Positions 32,011 to 40,562 of a stretch of DNA of 41,257 nucleotides are shown here, piece after piece. Under the pieces are notes generated by a model. It did not search any database and was not told the origin of the DNA. It saw only the letters and a list, made by a program, of their open reading frames with translations. This DNA is from Bacteroidota bacterium (lineage in GTDB: Bacteria; Bacteroidota; Bacteroidia; NS11-12g; UBA955): NCBI GenBank assembly GCA_005788145.1, contig SXYY01000057.1, positions 1 through 41,257 of the forward strand, read 5' to 3'. The first letter of the stretch is position 1, and every line of letters starts with the position of its first letter. The position numbers were made by a program, and so were the translations under genes.

Positions 32011-32427
32011 TTATTCTCCGTAGTACTCTACGAAGTTGTTTTGGGTTTCCCAAAGCGTAATCTTTTGCAAGGCAACACCCGTTGGGAGCTTCGGACTCAG
32101 TCTCTGCCAAATTGCTACTGCTACGGTTTCGATGCTTGGCATTGTTCCAGCGAGCCAGGGTACATCCAGGTTGAGGTTTTGGTGATCCAAGTGGTCGATA
32201 ACTTCCTCCCGAATAATCACCTTCAGGACCTTCAAATCCATCACACAGCCTGTCTCGGGATCTGGTTGACCTTTCACACACACATACAAGTCGAAGTTGT
32301 GTCCATGATAATGGGGATTGGCACATTTTCCGAATGTGGTGTAGTTGCGCTCGTCGGTCCAATTGGGATTCCACAACCGATGTGCGGCATTAAAATGTTC
32401 TTTCCGTGTGAGGTAAAGGATGGGCAT
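32011..32427 (-). CDS. queD: 6-carboxy-5,6,7,8-tetrahydropterin synthase-like (QueD/PTPS)
   Basis: A 138-residue protein of the 6-pyruvoyltetrahydropterin synthase family. Zinc ligands are His16 in FNAAHRL and the histidines of HYHGHN (41, 43); the catalytic Cys35 is in FGKCANPH, and the C-terminal TLWETQNNFVEYYGE carries the conserved glutamate. Members act in queuosine (QueD) or pterin synthesis. The queC and queE genes are not in the window, so the exact role stays open. It is the fifth gene of the EF-P operon. Confidence 0.9.
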   Translation of the reverse strand: MPILYLTRKEHFNAAHRLWNPNWTDERNYTTFGKCANPHYHGHNFDLYVCVKGQPDPETGCVMDLKVLKVIIREEVIDHLDHQNLNLDVPWLAGTMPSIETVAVAIWQRLSPKLPTGVALQKITLWETQNNFVEYYGE

Positions 32428-32442
32428 TGCTAGGATACAAAA

Positions 32443-32928
32443 TTACTGCCTTTTTTGGATTTCTTGCAGTTGAATGGTGTCGGGTTGGTCATATCTGATC
32501 ACAGCGCCATTGTTTGCATCGATCATCCAATTCCACGGAAGGATAAAATTGAGTGCACTGGCCTCGTTCCATCTCTTTTTAAAGCGATGAGTTGCGGGTT
32601 GATAACCAGTCTTTTCCAAGACCATAGCGAGGGTATCGGTCTGCAATCTTGGTACACGCACGAAGCATGGCGTAACGCAGTGGATGCCAGAATCCGTTGT
32701 GCGATTGATTTTTGGCAATGGGGTTGATACGGCTTTGGGTTCTACGGTATCACCGGGCGACATTGGAATAAACTCAGGTCCAAGGATGCGAAAAAAGTGT
32801 ACATCTGCCCCAGCGGGGGTAGATACAACGCGAATCACTTGCTGCTTGCCTGTAATCAGGGTTGCACAGGCTGTGAAGCCAAAGGCAATTGCGAAGACGG
32901 CGGCGATTATGCTTTGTTTCCGTACCAA
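32443..32928 (-). CDS. putative lipoprotein with PEGA-like segment
   Basis: A 161-residue protein with a lipoprotein signal: a hydrophobic stretch IIAAVFAIAFGF ends in TAC with Cys21. The mature part starts ATLITGKQQVIRVVSTPAGADVHF, resembling a PEGA-type beta repeat (VxSxPxGAxV), and later VRVPRLQTDTLAMVLEKTGYQPATH fits a second beta segment of the same fold. Bacteroidota code for many short lipoproteins of this kind, often without known function. The gene overlaps the cysteine desulfurase stop by 22 bases and precedes queD by 15. Confidence 0.75.
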   Translation of the reverse strand: MVRKQSIIAAVFAIAFGFTACATLITGKQQVIRVVSTPAGADVHFFRILGPEFIPMSPGDTVEPKAVSTPLPKINRTTDSGIHCVTPCFVRVPRLQTDTLAMVLEKTGYQPATHRFKKRWNEASALNFILPWNWMIDANNGAVIRYDQPDTIQLQEIQKRQ

Positions 32929-34052
32929 GTGGCGAGTTGGTTCACCGTATATTGGATTTCGTCCAAGGTGTTGTGTTTTCCAAAACTGAAACGGATGGTG
33001 CTGCGATCGGTGCCAGGGTGGATGCTGTTAATTACATGGCTTCCACCGTCAGCGCCACTAGAACAAGCACTTCCTCCGCTGCAAGATATTCCAGCCAAAT
33101 CGAGTTGGAACAACAACATGCTGCTCATTTCATTGGGTGGCAAAGAGACACTTAATACGGTGTAAAGACTGAGTCCTTCTGGGTCACCATTGAACTGTAC
33201 ACCTGGAATTTGTTGGCGTAAAAGGTCCATCATGGCCCTTTTTAGCTGGGTGATGTGTTGTTTTTTTGCGTCGATGTCGCGGTAAGCAATTTCAAGGGCT
33301 TTGGCCAATCCTACGATACCAATTACGTTCTCGGTACCGCCGCGCATTTCGCGCTCTTGGGCACCGCCGGTAATTTGGGGAACGATTTTGTTCTTTTTGT
33401 TGATGTAGATAAATCCACAACCTTTGGGTCCGTTAAATTTATGTCCTGCACCCGCCAAAAAGTCGATGTGACCTTGGCTTAAATCAAAGGGGAAATGCCC
33501 CATGGTCTGCACGGTATCGCAATGGAAAATGCCATTGGCATTGTGCACCATTTCACCCACGGCTTGGATATCGATCATGTTGCCAATTTCGTTGTTGGCA
33601 TGCATCAAACTGACCAACGCATGGGGTTTTTGTTGCAGTAATTGTCCCAAATGTTGCATATCCACATGGCCTTTTTCATCGAGTTTGACGAAATCGAGGC
33701 CCACATGATGTTCATGGTGCAGTTCTTCTACGGTATGCAAAACGGCATGGTGTTCGATGGCCGAGGAAATGATATTCTGAATGCCCAATTTGGCAACCGA
33801 GCCACGCAGTGCGAGGTTGTCGGCTTCGGTTCCACCCGAAGTGAAGAAGATTTCACCAGGCGCGCAGTTCAGCAATTTCGCAACGGTGCCGCGGGCTTCT
33901 TCGATAATACCACGCACTTTTCTACCGTGCGCATGGGTTGAACTGGGGTTTCCGTAGTGCTCGCGCATCATTGGAACCATCGCTTCAATTACCTCGTCGG
34001 CCATCGGCGTGGTGGCTGCATTGTCGAGGTAAATTCTTTGGGCCGTTGTCAT
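32907..34052 (-). CDS. cysteine desulfurase (NifS/IscS family)
   Basis: A 381-residue PLP enzyme that takes sulfur from cysteine for iron-sulfur clusters or thiolated tRNA. Visible are YLDNAATTPM at the N-terminus, FTSGGTEADNLAL, EHHAVL, HANNEIGN, the PLP lysine in AGHKFNGPKG at about residue 206, and the sulfur-carrying cysteine in ISCSGGSACSSG. The long Cys loop is the IscS/NifS class. It starts at an ATG overlapping the agmatinase-like stop by four bases. No iscU or mnmA is adjacent, so the sulfur acceptor is unknown. Confidence 0.94.
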   Translation of the reverse strand: MTTAQRIYLDNAATTPMADEVIEAMVPMMREHYGNPSSTHAHGRKVRGIIEEARGTVAKLLNCAPGEIFFTSGGTEADNLALRGSVAKLGIQNIISSAIEHHAVLHTVEELHHEHHVGLDFVKLDEKGHVDMQHLGQLLQQKPHALVSLMHANNEIGNMIDIQAVGEMVHNANGIFHCDTVQTMGHFPFDLSQGHIDFLAGAGHKFNGPKGCGFIYINKKNKIVPQITGGAQEREMRGGTENVIGIVGLAKALEIAYRDIDAKKQHITQLKRAMMDLLRQQIPGVQFNGDPEGLSLYTVLSVSLPPNEMSSMLLFQLDLAGISCSGGSACSSGADGGSHVINSIHPGTDRSTIRFSFGKHNTLDEIQYTVNQLATWYGNKA

Positions 34053-34945
34053 ATTCTGTTGTTGATGTTCAAATATCCCAAGAATTTATAACATAGCTTG
34101 GCCATGGTAAATTCTGTGAGGATATCATTTTCTCTTGGCGCAATTTCAACGATGTCGAAACCCACCACTTGTTTTCTTTCTGCGATTCTGCGAAGCAACT
34201 TGCATCCTTGGATCCATGTGAGTCCGCCGGGCTCCGCTGTACCCACAGCGGGTGCTACCGAGGGGTCGAATCCGTCTGCGTCAATGGTCACATAAACCAC
34301 ATCGCCCAACTTGTCGATACAATCATCGATCCAAGCATCATTGTCCCACAAGTCATGGGCGTACCACGTATGTATGTTGTTCGATGATTTGATGAGTTGG
34401 CTTTCTTCGATGCACTGGGCACGGATACCCACTTGAACCAAATTCAATCCCATGTCGTGGATGCGGTGCATCACGCTGGCATGTGAATAGGGGTTGCCTT
34501 GGTAGGCTGCTCTCAAATCGCTGTGTGCGTCGATTTGTAAAACGCTGATATTGGGGTACTTTTCGGCGTAGGCCTGCATGTAACCGTAGGTTACGGTGTG
34601 TTCAGAGCCCAAAGAAACCACAAATTTGTTGAGGTTGAGGAGTTCGCGGGTTTGGTCGGTGATCAGCTTTACAGCCGCGGCATCGATGGCACCGGTGAAA
34701 TCGATGGGTTCTAGGGTTGCAATTCCGAAATTTTTGTATGCTTCACGATCGGTTTCTTCGTCGTAAAATTCCACGAAGTGACTGGCCTCTACCATGGCGG
34801 AAGGGCCTTTGTCCGATCCCATGAGGTAGGAGCTAGAGTATTCGTAAGGGGTTAATTGAACCACCACTTTGGCATTTTCCAAAGTTGCGAGTTCGGTTTC
34901 AGGGAAGGCCAAAAAGCCCTCTTCTGCCGACATCACTTTTTGCAT
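34049..34945 (-). CDS. speB: agmatinase-like ureohydrolase
   Basis: A 298-residue arginase/agmatinase-fold enzyme. The two-manganese site is recognisable: GSEHTVTYG, QIDAHSDLR and TIDADGFDPSVAPAVGTAEPGG. The last motif is typical of agmatinase, which releases urea from agmatine to form putrescine. The first motif is GSEH rather than the more common GGDH. It lies ten bases after EF-P and is coupled to the cysteine desulfurase. No arginine decarboxylase is in the window. Confidence 0.88.
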   Translation of the reverse strand: MQKVMSAEEGFLAFPETELATLENAKVVVQLTPYEYSSSYLMGSDKGPSAMVEASHFVEFYDEETDREAYKNFGIATLEPIDFTGAIDAAAVKLITDQTRELLNLNKFVVSLGSEHTVTYGYMQAYAEKYPNISVLQIDAHSDLRAAYQGNPYSHASVMHRIHDMGLNLVQVGIRAQCIEESQLIKSSNNIHTWYAHDLWDNDAWIDDCIDKLGDVVYVTIDADGFDPSVAPAVGTAEPGGLTWIQGCKLLRRIAERKQVVGFDIVEIAPRENDILTEFTMAKLCYKFLGYLNINNRI

Positions 34946-34955
34946 GGGCGCGGGG

Positions 34956-35516
34956 TTATTTTACGCGTTCAACATAGCTACCGGTGCGGGTATCCACCCT
35001 GATTTTTTCACCGGTATTCACAAACAATGGTACCATCACGTTCGCACCGGTTTCGGTGGTTGCGGGTTTGAGGGTGTTTGTGGCAGTATCGCCTTTCATG
35101 CCGGGCTCTGTGTAGGTGATTTCCACTACAGCGTGTGATGGCGGTTCCGCAGAAACGGGGGTTTCACCTTCAAAAGCAACCAGAACGGTATCGCCTTCTT
35201 TCATGAATTTGGCACCTTCTCCAAACATGAATTTTGCGATGGGCACTTGATCATAGGTTTCATTATCCATGCAGATGAATGCCTCACCTTCGGCGTACAA
35301 ATAGGCCAATTCCTTGGTCTCTACACGCACAATTTCAACCGATTCACCACTGCGGAAGCGGTTTTCAGCCAATTTGCCGTCTTTCACGCGACGCATTTTG
35401 CCTTGATAGAATGCACGCAAGTTTCCTGGGGTGCGGTGTTGCCATTCGATGACTTGAACGAGTTCGCCGTTGTAGCGCAGAAAATTTCCAACCGATACGT
35501 CTTGAGTAGTTGCCAT
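34956..35516 (-). CDS. efp: translation elongation factor P with non-lysine tip
   Basis: A 186-residue EF-P with the usual KOW-like domain and two OB domains (FMFGEGAKFM, PPSHAVVEITYTEPGMKGDTATN, TRTGSYVERV). EF-P relieves ribosomes stalled at proline stretches. The domain I tip, where E. coli has PGKG with Lys34, reads RTPGNLRAF here, placing Asn32 at the modified position. Beta-lysylation or hydroxylation of lysine by EpmA/B/C is therefore impossible, and none of those genes is present. First gene of the minus-strand operon; the promoter is at 35538-35531. Confidence 0.94.
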   Translation of the reverse strand: MATTQDVSVGNFLRYNGELVQVIEWQHRTPGNLRAFYQGKMRRVKDGKLAENRFRSGESVEIVRVETKELAYLYAEGEAFICMDNETYDQVPIAKFMFGEGAKFMKEGDTVLVAFEGETPVSAEPPSHAVVEITYTEPGMKGDTATNTLKPATTETGANVMVPLFVNTGEKIRVDTRTGSYVERVK

Positions 35517-35530
35517 AAATTGAATTACTG

Positions 35531-35538
35531 CAAAAATA
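35531..35538 (-). promoter_or_regulatory. -7 element of the EF-P operon
   Basis: TATTTTTG on the minus strand, 14 bases before the EF-P ATG. No good TTG is visible at 17-23 bases upstream. The 84-base gap (35517-35600) holds nothing else recognised. Confidence 0.55.
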
Positions 35539-35600
35539 CGACAATTTTCGCAAAGGGTTTAATTCACGGCCCGAGGCCACTAAAAGAGCGGGGTTTGGGA

Positions 35601-36350
35601 TTACAATAGCAGCGATTTTCCCCATCGGTGCATGCACCGCAAAATGAACAATCGGTGTTTGTAGGCAAACGGAGACGACATTCCGCAGCTGGTTGGACAA
35701 GGTAGAATACTGGCCAATTTGGCTGCTTGGGTCTTGGTGAGGTTGTTGCAAGGGGTGTTGAAGTAGAATTGCGATGCGGCTTCAATACCAAATACCGGGG
35801 CGATTTTCGCTTTCTCAGATTCGCTGCCCTCTGCTCTCAGGGTCTGGGCTTTCAGCAAAAGTTCTTCGCCAGGACCAAATTCAATGATGTTGAGATAGAC
35901 CTCCAAAATTCGCTCCTTTCCCCACAGCAGTTCGATCAAAGCGGTGAACCATACTTCGAGCCCTTTGCGCACCCAAGAACGCCCCTCCCACAGAAATACA
36001 TTTTTCGCAGTTTGTTGTGAAATGGTGCTCGCTCCCCGCACTTTTCCGCCGCTCATGTTGTGTTGAATGGCTTTTTGAATGGCTTTGAAATCAAATCCAT
36101 GGTGCTCCTTAAAGCGCTGGTCTTCGCCACAGATAACCGCTATTTTGATGTTGTTCCCGATGTTTTCATAATCCACCCAAGTTTGGTTGCAATCAACATC
36201 GTACAGACTACTTCTGTTGCTCATGAGTGCCGTTGTGGGCGGATTGATGAATCGGTAAGCGACCACCCAAAGCAGGGATATCGCGATAAAAGCCAACAGC
36301 AGTCGGAAAATCCATTTGATGACGCGGTAAAACAAAAAGAGGGTTATCAT
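35601..36350 (-). CDS. mtgA: monofunctional peptidoglycan glycosyltransferase (MtgA-like) with insertion
   Basis: A 249-residue GT51 enzyme that polymerises lipid II. A transmembrane anchor (about 12-32) precedes the catalytic glutamate Glu76 in VICGEDQRFKEHHGFD, and RGASTISQQTAKNVFL, LEVYLNIIEFGPG and FGIEAASQFYF are the conserved motifs. Between FGPG (161) and FGIEAAS (187) there is an extra stretch of about 25 charged residues (EELLLKAQTLRAEG...), where most family members have one or two residues. The start at 36350 overlaps the reductase stop by one base (TGATG); the frame further upstream is antisense-like. Confidence 0.9.
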   Translation of the reverse strand: MITLFLFYRVIKWIFRLLLAFIAISLLWVVAYRFINPPTTALMSNRSSLYDVDCNQTWVDYENIGNNIKIAVICGEDQRFKEHHGFDFKAIQKAIQHNMSGGKVRGASTISQQTAKNVFLWEGRSWVRKGLEVWFTALIELLWGKERILEVYLNIIEFGPGEELLLKAQTLRAEGSESEKAKIAPVFGIEAASQFYFNTPCNNLTKTQAAKLASILPCPTSCGMSSPFAYKHRLFILRCMHRWGKSLLL

Positions 36351-37390
36351 CAGAATCCTTGTATGCCTTTCACGGTTGTATACTTCAACACGTTGCTCTT
36401 GTTGGGGTAAATGCGCTTGAAGGCACTCTGCACCATGAGGGTGGCCTCGTGGAATCCACACAAAATCAGTTTCAATTTGCCTGGATAGGTGTTGATGTCG
36501 CCAATGGCATAAATTCCGGGGACATTGGTGCTGTAGTCAAAGGTGTTTACCTCGATGGCCGCTTTGTCGATGTTCAAGCCCCAGTCGGCGATCGGACCCA
36601 ATTTGGGCGATAGGCCAAACAGCGGCAGAAAGTAATCGCACTCAACCCAATTGAGTTCTTCTGTACCATCGGTGGCGATTCCCACGGCGTTCAAATGATT
36701 GGATTCTGCATCGCCCTTGAGCTGCACCACTTCGCTGTTCACAATGAGTTGAATGTCTTTTTGTGCATCCATTTCCATGACCTTTTGAACCGAATCTGGG
36801 TGCCCACGAAACTGTGTTCTGCGGTGAATGATGGTGACTTCGGCCGCTACGTCTTTCAAGAAAATGGTCCAGTCGAGTGCAGAATCTCCACCGCCGGCGA
36901 TCACAACGCGTTTGTTTCGGAATTTTTCAGGGTCTTTGATGATGTAGTCCACGCCGCAATTTTCGAAGTTGGCCAAGTTTTCAATGGGGGGTTTGCGCGG
37001 TTCGAAGCAACCCAGCCCACCAGCTATGGCAATGTTTGGGGCGATGTGCACCGTGCCTTTGTCGGTGGTAACCTTGAATTTGTTGTCATCCATCGCCTCA
37101 ATGGATTCAGCGCGTTCTCCCAGCGTAAATCCGGGCTTAAAGGGCTCGGCCTGTTTCATCAGATTGTCGATCAAATCGCCAGCAAGAATGTCGGGGAATC
37201 CCGGAATGTCATAGATGGGCTTTTTGGGATAAATCTCTGTAAGCTGTCCGCCTGGCTGCGCCAAAGCATCAATCAAATGGCAGCGCAATTTGAGCAATCC
37301 GGCTTCAAAGACGGTGAACAATCCTACGGGACCTGCGCCGATGATGATGATGTCTGTTTCGATGGGTTGTTGGGATGACATGGTATACAT
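36350..37390 (-). CDS. ferredoxin-NADP reductase, thioredoxin-reductase-like type
   Basis: A 346-residue two-dinucleotide-domain flavoprotein. FAD binding is shown by IIIIGAGPVGLFTVFEAG and GIYAIGDINTYPGKLKLILCGFHEA; NADPH binding by VVIAGGGDSALDW and HRRTQFRGH. The CxxC redox pair of true thioredoxin reductases is absent, which identifies the TrxR-like FNR class. It should pass electrons between NADPH and ferredoxin, perhaps the protein encoded at 10271-10600. It begins at an ATG sharing one base with the stop of the vWA gene (TAATG); a second ATG is at 37381. Confidence 0.92.
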   Translation of the reverse strand: MYTMSSQQPIETDIIIIGAGPVGLFTVFEAGLLKLRCHLIDALAQPGGQLTEIYPKKPIYDIPGFPDILAGDLIDNLMKQAEPFKPGFTLGERAESIEAMDDNKFKVTTDKGTVHIAPNIAIAGGLGCFEPRKPPIENLANFENCGVDYIIKDPEKFRNKRVVIAGGGDSALDWTIFLKDVAAEVTIIHRRTQFRGHPDSVQKVMEMDAQKDIQLIVNSEVVQLKGDAESNHLNAVGIATDGTEELNWVECDYFLPLFGLSPKLGPIADWGLNIDKAAIEVNTFDYSTNVPGIYAIGDINTYPGKLKLILCGFHEATLMVQSAFKRIYPNKSNVLKYTTVKGIQGF

Positions 37391-38769
37391 TAATAATCAA
37401 ACACTTTGACCAAACCCTCTTTGCGGTATTCGTACACCGATTTACCGATGTCGATTCGGCCGCCGAGTTTGAGTTTGTTGAGGTCGGTGATTTCTGCTTC
37501 TAGGGTATAAATCCGGCCGTTGGTTTTGGCCGCTAGTTCAACATAGTGCGGGTGGATTTTGTCCGAAACGCCGCAGAGGATGATGTTCACGGGCTTGGTC
37601 ACTTGTTTGATGAGCGATATGTCTTTGATGGCTGCATTGTTGTCGGCGATCATGATAAAGCTATCAAGTTGTGGCCAGCGCTTTTGCGCGGCGATGAGTG
37701 CTTCTACGTTGTTTTCTGGAATATCGCCACCATCGCCCCTGCGCATCGCTGTTTGCATGGTTTTGTACACAGTGTCGAATGTGTGCGATTCAGCAAAATG
37801 CAACCCGCCACAGAATCCAATGCGTTTAAGCATATCTGGGGTTTCGTTGCCATCGTTGAAGAAGACCACCCTTCCATTTTCCAAACACGTTTTGGAGTGT
37901 TTCATCCAAAGCATCACTTGGGCGGTGTAAGGGGTCATGCTACCGGTAACATCCACCAAAACTGCATACTTGCCACCCCAGTTCTTGCGGGTGAGGATTT
38001 TGAATTCATCGGTATTGCGCAACCCGAAAGTATCAAAAAACCCGGTTTGCTCGAAATGACCGGGCACGCGTTTGAGGGGAATGGAATCGCGCACAATGCG
38101 GGTTTCTTTTTTGCGGAACCACAATCCTGCCGAGGTGTATTTGATGTGTTGCTTTTTTTTGTCTTTGCTGTGCGGCAAATAATAGCCTGTTTCTACTTCG
38201 CGTTTTCGGATTCGGTAACTCACCTTCTCGGGAATCCAGATTTGGGTGTCTTTGTAGCTATCGATGATGCGATCAATTTTGGCAATCTCTCTTTCGGTTT
38301 CTGCCTTGGGCGGCCTGCTTTTGAGGTATACCACAAAGCCATGGTAGCAGCCCTCTGCAGCTTCCAAGGTCTTGGGTGATTTTTGTTCAAATACCCGCCA
38401 TAGGATGTCGGATTGTTTGTATAATTCCGGCCAAATGGCCTTTAAATTATTCAGTCTGCGTAGATTGAGCTTGGGCTGATTGAAGGTATCTACTTGCTTG
38501 TAACGGGTGTAGACCAAATGAATGGCATGTACTTCGGTGGCCGGTGGCAATTTGAGTTTGAGCACCTCCGGTTTGAACTGAGAACTGGCGAAGGGCATGG
38601 GCAAATACAGCACAAATTTTCCTGTATCTATGGGGTGCAAGCCAATGACATAGGGTTTGTTCGCCACAATATCGGCCGGTTTGATTTGCGCTTTGGCCGC
38701 GTGCACAACCATCAGTAGGATGGCCCACACAATTTTTTTTAGGGCTTGACGATGGTGGATAGTGTGCAC
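37390..38769 (-). CDS. secreted protein with von Willebrand factor A domain
   Basis: A 459-residue exported protein starting with GTG at 38769. Signal peptide: ALKKIVWAILLMVVHAAKAQ. The first 260 residues are unassigned (a basic alpha-helical region KAETEREIAKIDRIIDSY and a patch RKREVETGYYLPH). From about residue 277 a vWA-like domain follows: YAVLVDVTGSMTPYTAQVMLWMK is the MIDAS loop (D-x-T-G-S), VVFFNDGNETPD and IMIADNNAAIKD fit later strands. vWA domains bind metal and protein partners. It is coupled to the FNR gene by a one-base overlap, an unexpected pairing. Function unknown. Confidence 0.8.
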   Translation of the reverse strand: MHTIHHRQALKKIVWAILLMVVHAAKAQIKPADIVANKPYVIGLHPIDTGKFVLYLPMPFASSQFKPEVLKLKLPPATEVHAIHLVYTRYKQVDTFNQPKLNLRRLNNLKAIWPELYKQSDILWRVFEQKSPKTLEAAEGCYHGFVVYLKSRPPKAETEREIAKIDRIIDSYKDTQIWIPEKVSYRIRKREVETGYYLPHSKDKKKQHIKYTSAGLWFRKKETRIVRDSIPLKRVPGHFEQTGFFDTFGLRNTDEFKILTRKNWGGKYAVLVDVTGSMTPYTAQVMLWMKHSKTCLENGRVVFFNDGNETPDMLKRIGFCGGLHFAESHTFDTVYKTMQTAMRRGDGGDIPENNVEALIAAQKRWPQLDSFIMIADNNAAIKDISLIKQVTKPVNIILCGVSDKIHPHYVELAAKTNGRIYTLEAEITDLNKLKLGGRIDIGKSVYEYRKEGLVKVFDY

Positions 38770-38778
38770 GGGACGAAT

Positions 38779-39492
38779 TTAGAGGAGTTGGGTGAGAGAT
38801 TCAGTACCCAAAGTTCTTTCGGTGGTAAAACCTTCCCCGTATTGGGTGCCAATGGTTCTGCCATATTCCAAGGCCCTTGCACTCAGGAATTCCATGAATT
38901 CTTTGCTGCTAATAGGGGTTTCGGGCTCGGTGCTATTGGGGTTGTAGAATTGGGTTTTGAATGCCAAAATGGATTGCATTTTTTGTTCAAAAACATCGCT
39001 GATATCGACAATTACATCCGGTTTCATGAATCGATCTTGGATGTAGTGGTATACGGCTTTCGGACGGTGCGCTTCGAGAGGCGGTGTTGATATTTTGGGT
39101 AGTCCAGCCAAAAAGCAAGCCCTTGAGACCAGTTCTGCGGCCCTTCCATGGTCGGGATGTCTGTCACTCGTCGCATTTGCCAACACAATGCTTGGTTTGT
39201 ATTTGCGAATTTGTGTAACCACTGCCATCAATGACGATTCGTTGATTTCAAAATAGCCATCGCCGAGGTCGAGGTTTTCACGCACAGACAATCCCATGAT
39301 TTTGCTGCTTTCGGCAGCCTCTGCATCGCGATCAGCAGCTGTACCACGGGTGCCCAGTTCACCGCGCGTTAGGTCGATGATGCCACAGGCCTGTCCCATC
39401 CGAATGTGTTTGATGAGGGTGCCACTTGCGGCCAATTCCACATCATCGGGGTGGGCTGCGAATGCCAGAACGTCTAGGTTTTTTGTGGTCAT
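38779..39492 (-). CDS. bshB1: bacillithiol biosynthesis deacetylase BshB1
   Basis: A 237-residue PIG-L family zinc deacetylase. The metal motif AAHPDDVELAASG gives His14, Asp16 and Asp17, and a third ligand is in SDRHPDHGRA. Other BshB1 stretches are DLTRGELGTRGTAADRDAEA and MQSILAFKTQFYNP. It converts GlcNAc-malate to GlcN-malate in bacillithiol synthesis, a thiol used by many Bacteroidota. The bshA and bshC partners are not in the window. It overlaps the M28 gene by four bases (ATGA). Confidence 0.94.
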   Translation of the reverse strand: MTTKNLDVLAFAAHPDDVELAASGTLIKHIRMGQACGIIDLTRGELGTRGTAADRDAEAAESSKIMGLSVRENLDLGDGYFEINESSLMAVVTQIRKYKPSIVLANATSDRHPDHGRAAELVSRACFLAGLPKISTPPLEAHRPKAVYHYIQDRFMKPDVIVDISDVFEQKMQSILAFKTQFYNPNSTEPETPISSKEFMEFLSARALEYGRTIGTQYGEGFTTERTLGTESLTQLL

Positions 39493-40481
39493 AGTGTTGC
39501 GGGAGGATTGAAGATGAGGTTTAGCAGGGTATTCCCCACCGCTTGCAGGGTGCTTTTGTCGATGGCATCCAGGTTGTCGTCATGGGTGTGCCAGTAGGGG
39601 GCAAAACCTGTATTCTCGTTGTATTGGATGATGTCGATCATGGGAATGTTGGTGGCTTCGTACACGTATTTGTGGTCGTCTGTGATGGCACCGATGTTCT
39701 GCAACTGAAAGTGGTTATCATGTCCGAGTTCCTTGGCGATTTGCCAGGTGTGTACCAAAATCCAGTTGGCGTATTGGTTGGAATTGGCTTCCCACATGAA
39801 TTTGGCATCTTTCCCACCGACCATGTCGAGCAGTACACCAAAGTTGGCTTTGTAGCCCGGTGTGTGCAGGTTTTTACCCCAGTATTGACTGCCCAAGCAG
39901 AACGAATTTTCAATTTCAGAAACGCCCAAATCTTCGGCATCAAAGAGAATGAAATCTACGCCCCATTCGGGTTTTTCGCTGTGAAGGATGCGTGCCAATT
40001 CCAGGATGACACCCACGCCGCTGGCGCCATCGTTTGCCGCGAGGATGGGGTCTTTTGGGTTTTCGTCATCTTGATCTGCCATGGGTCTGCTATCCCAGTG
40101 GGCGGCGAAAATCATGCGTTTTTCGGCTTGCGGGTTGATGCTTCCGATGAGGTTATAGATGGGGATTGTGGCTCCTGAAGTGGGATTTTTGGATTGTCCA
40201 ACTTGGAAATAGGTGGTGTCGCAGTTCGATTTGAGTTGCTTCAACAGCCAATCTGCGCACTGCTTGTGTGCGGGGGTGCCGGGAATACGGAAGCCAAAAT
40301 CAAGCTGTGATTTGATGTGGTTGTAGGCGTTATCGGCCGAGAAGCCGTTTTTTTTCTGGGTGACGATGACAGTTTCAGACGCTGCTAGGGTGTCGGTTTC
40401 GGGGGTTTCCGCAGATTGGTTACAGCCCCAAAAAAGAAAGGATGCAGCGGTGCAAAAAGTCAATATGTACTTTGCTTTCAT
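39489..40481 (-). CDS. M28-family lipoprotein, glutaminyl-peptide cyclotransferase-like
   Basis: A 330-residue lipoprotein: a signal with lipobox FWGC (Cys20) is followed by the M28 fold. Zinc-site motifs are FAAHWDSRP, ANDGASGVGVILELAR, ILFDAEDLG and YWHTHDDNLDAID. The order and the AHWDSR form fit secreted glutaminyl cyclases and related M28 peptidases, which convert N-terminal glutamine to pyroglutamate or trim amino acids. The ATG at 40481 is chosen over the TTG at 40484. It heads the operon M28, bshB1, vWA, FNR, mtgA. Confidence 0.88.
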   Translation of the reverse strand: MKAKYILTFCTAASFLFWGCNQSAETPETDTLAASETVIVTQKKNGFSADNAYNHIKSQLDFGFRIPGTPAHKQCADWLLKQLKSNCDTTYFQVGQSKNPTSGATIPIYNLIGSINPQAEKRMIFAAHWDSRPMADQDDENPKDPILAANDGASGVGVILELARILHSEKPEWGVDFILFDAEDLGVSEIENSFCLGSQYWGKNLHTPGYKANFGVLLDMVGGKDAKFMWEANSNQYANWILVHTWQIAKELGHDNHFQLQNIGAITDDHKYVYEATNIPMIDIIQYNENTGFAPYWHTHDDNLDAIDKSTLQAVGNTLLNLIFNPPATL

Positions 40482-40491
40482 CAATGTTGTA

Positions 40492-40499
40492 CAAAGTTA
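40492..40499 (-). promoter_or_regulatory. -7 element of the M28-bshB1 operon
   Basis: TAACTTTG on the minus strand, ten bases before the ATG. A TTG lies 24 bases upstream, slightly beyond the usual spacing. Confidence 0.55.
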
Positions 40500-40562
40500 A
40501 TTAATTGTGCGGGTAGGGTGATTCAAAATTATATTTTAAGGTCTATTTTCGCCTGAACAAGC

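Noticed and set aside
36695..37378. 227-residue plus-strand frame opposite the ferredoxin reductase gene
   Set aside because: Long, but antisense to a clear flavoprotein and without recognisable domains.
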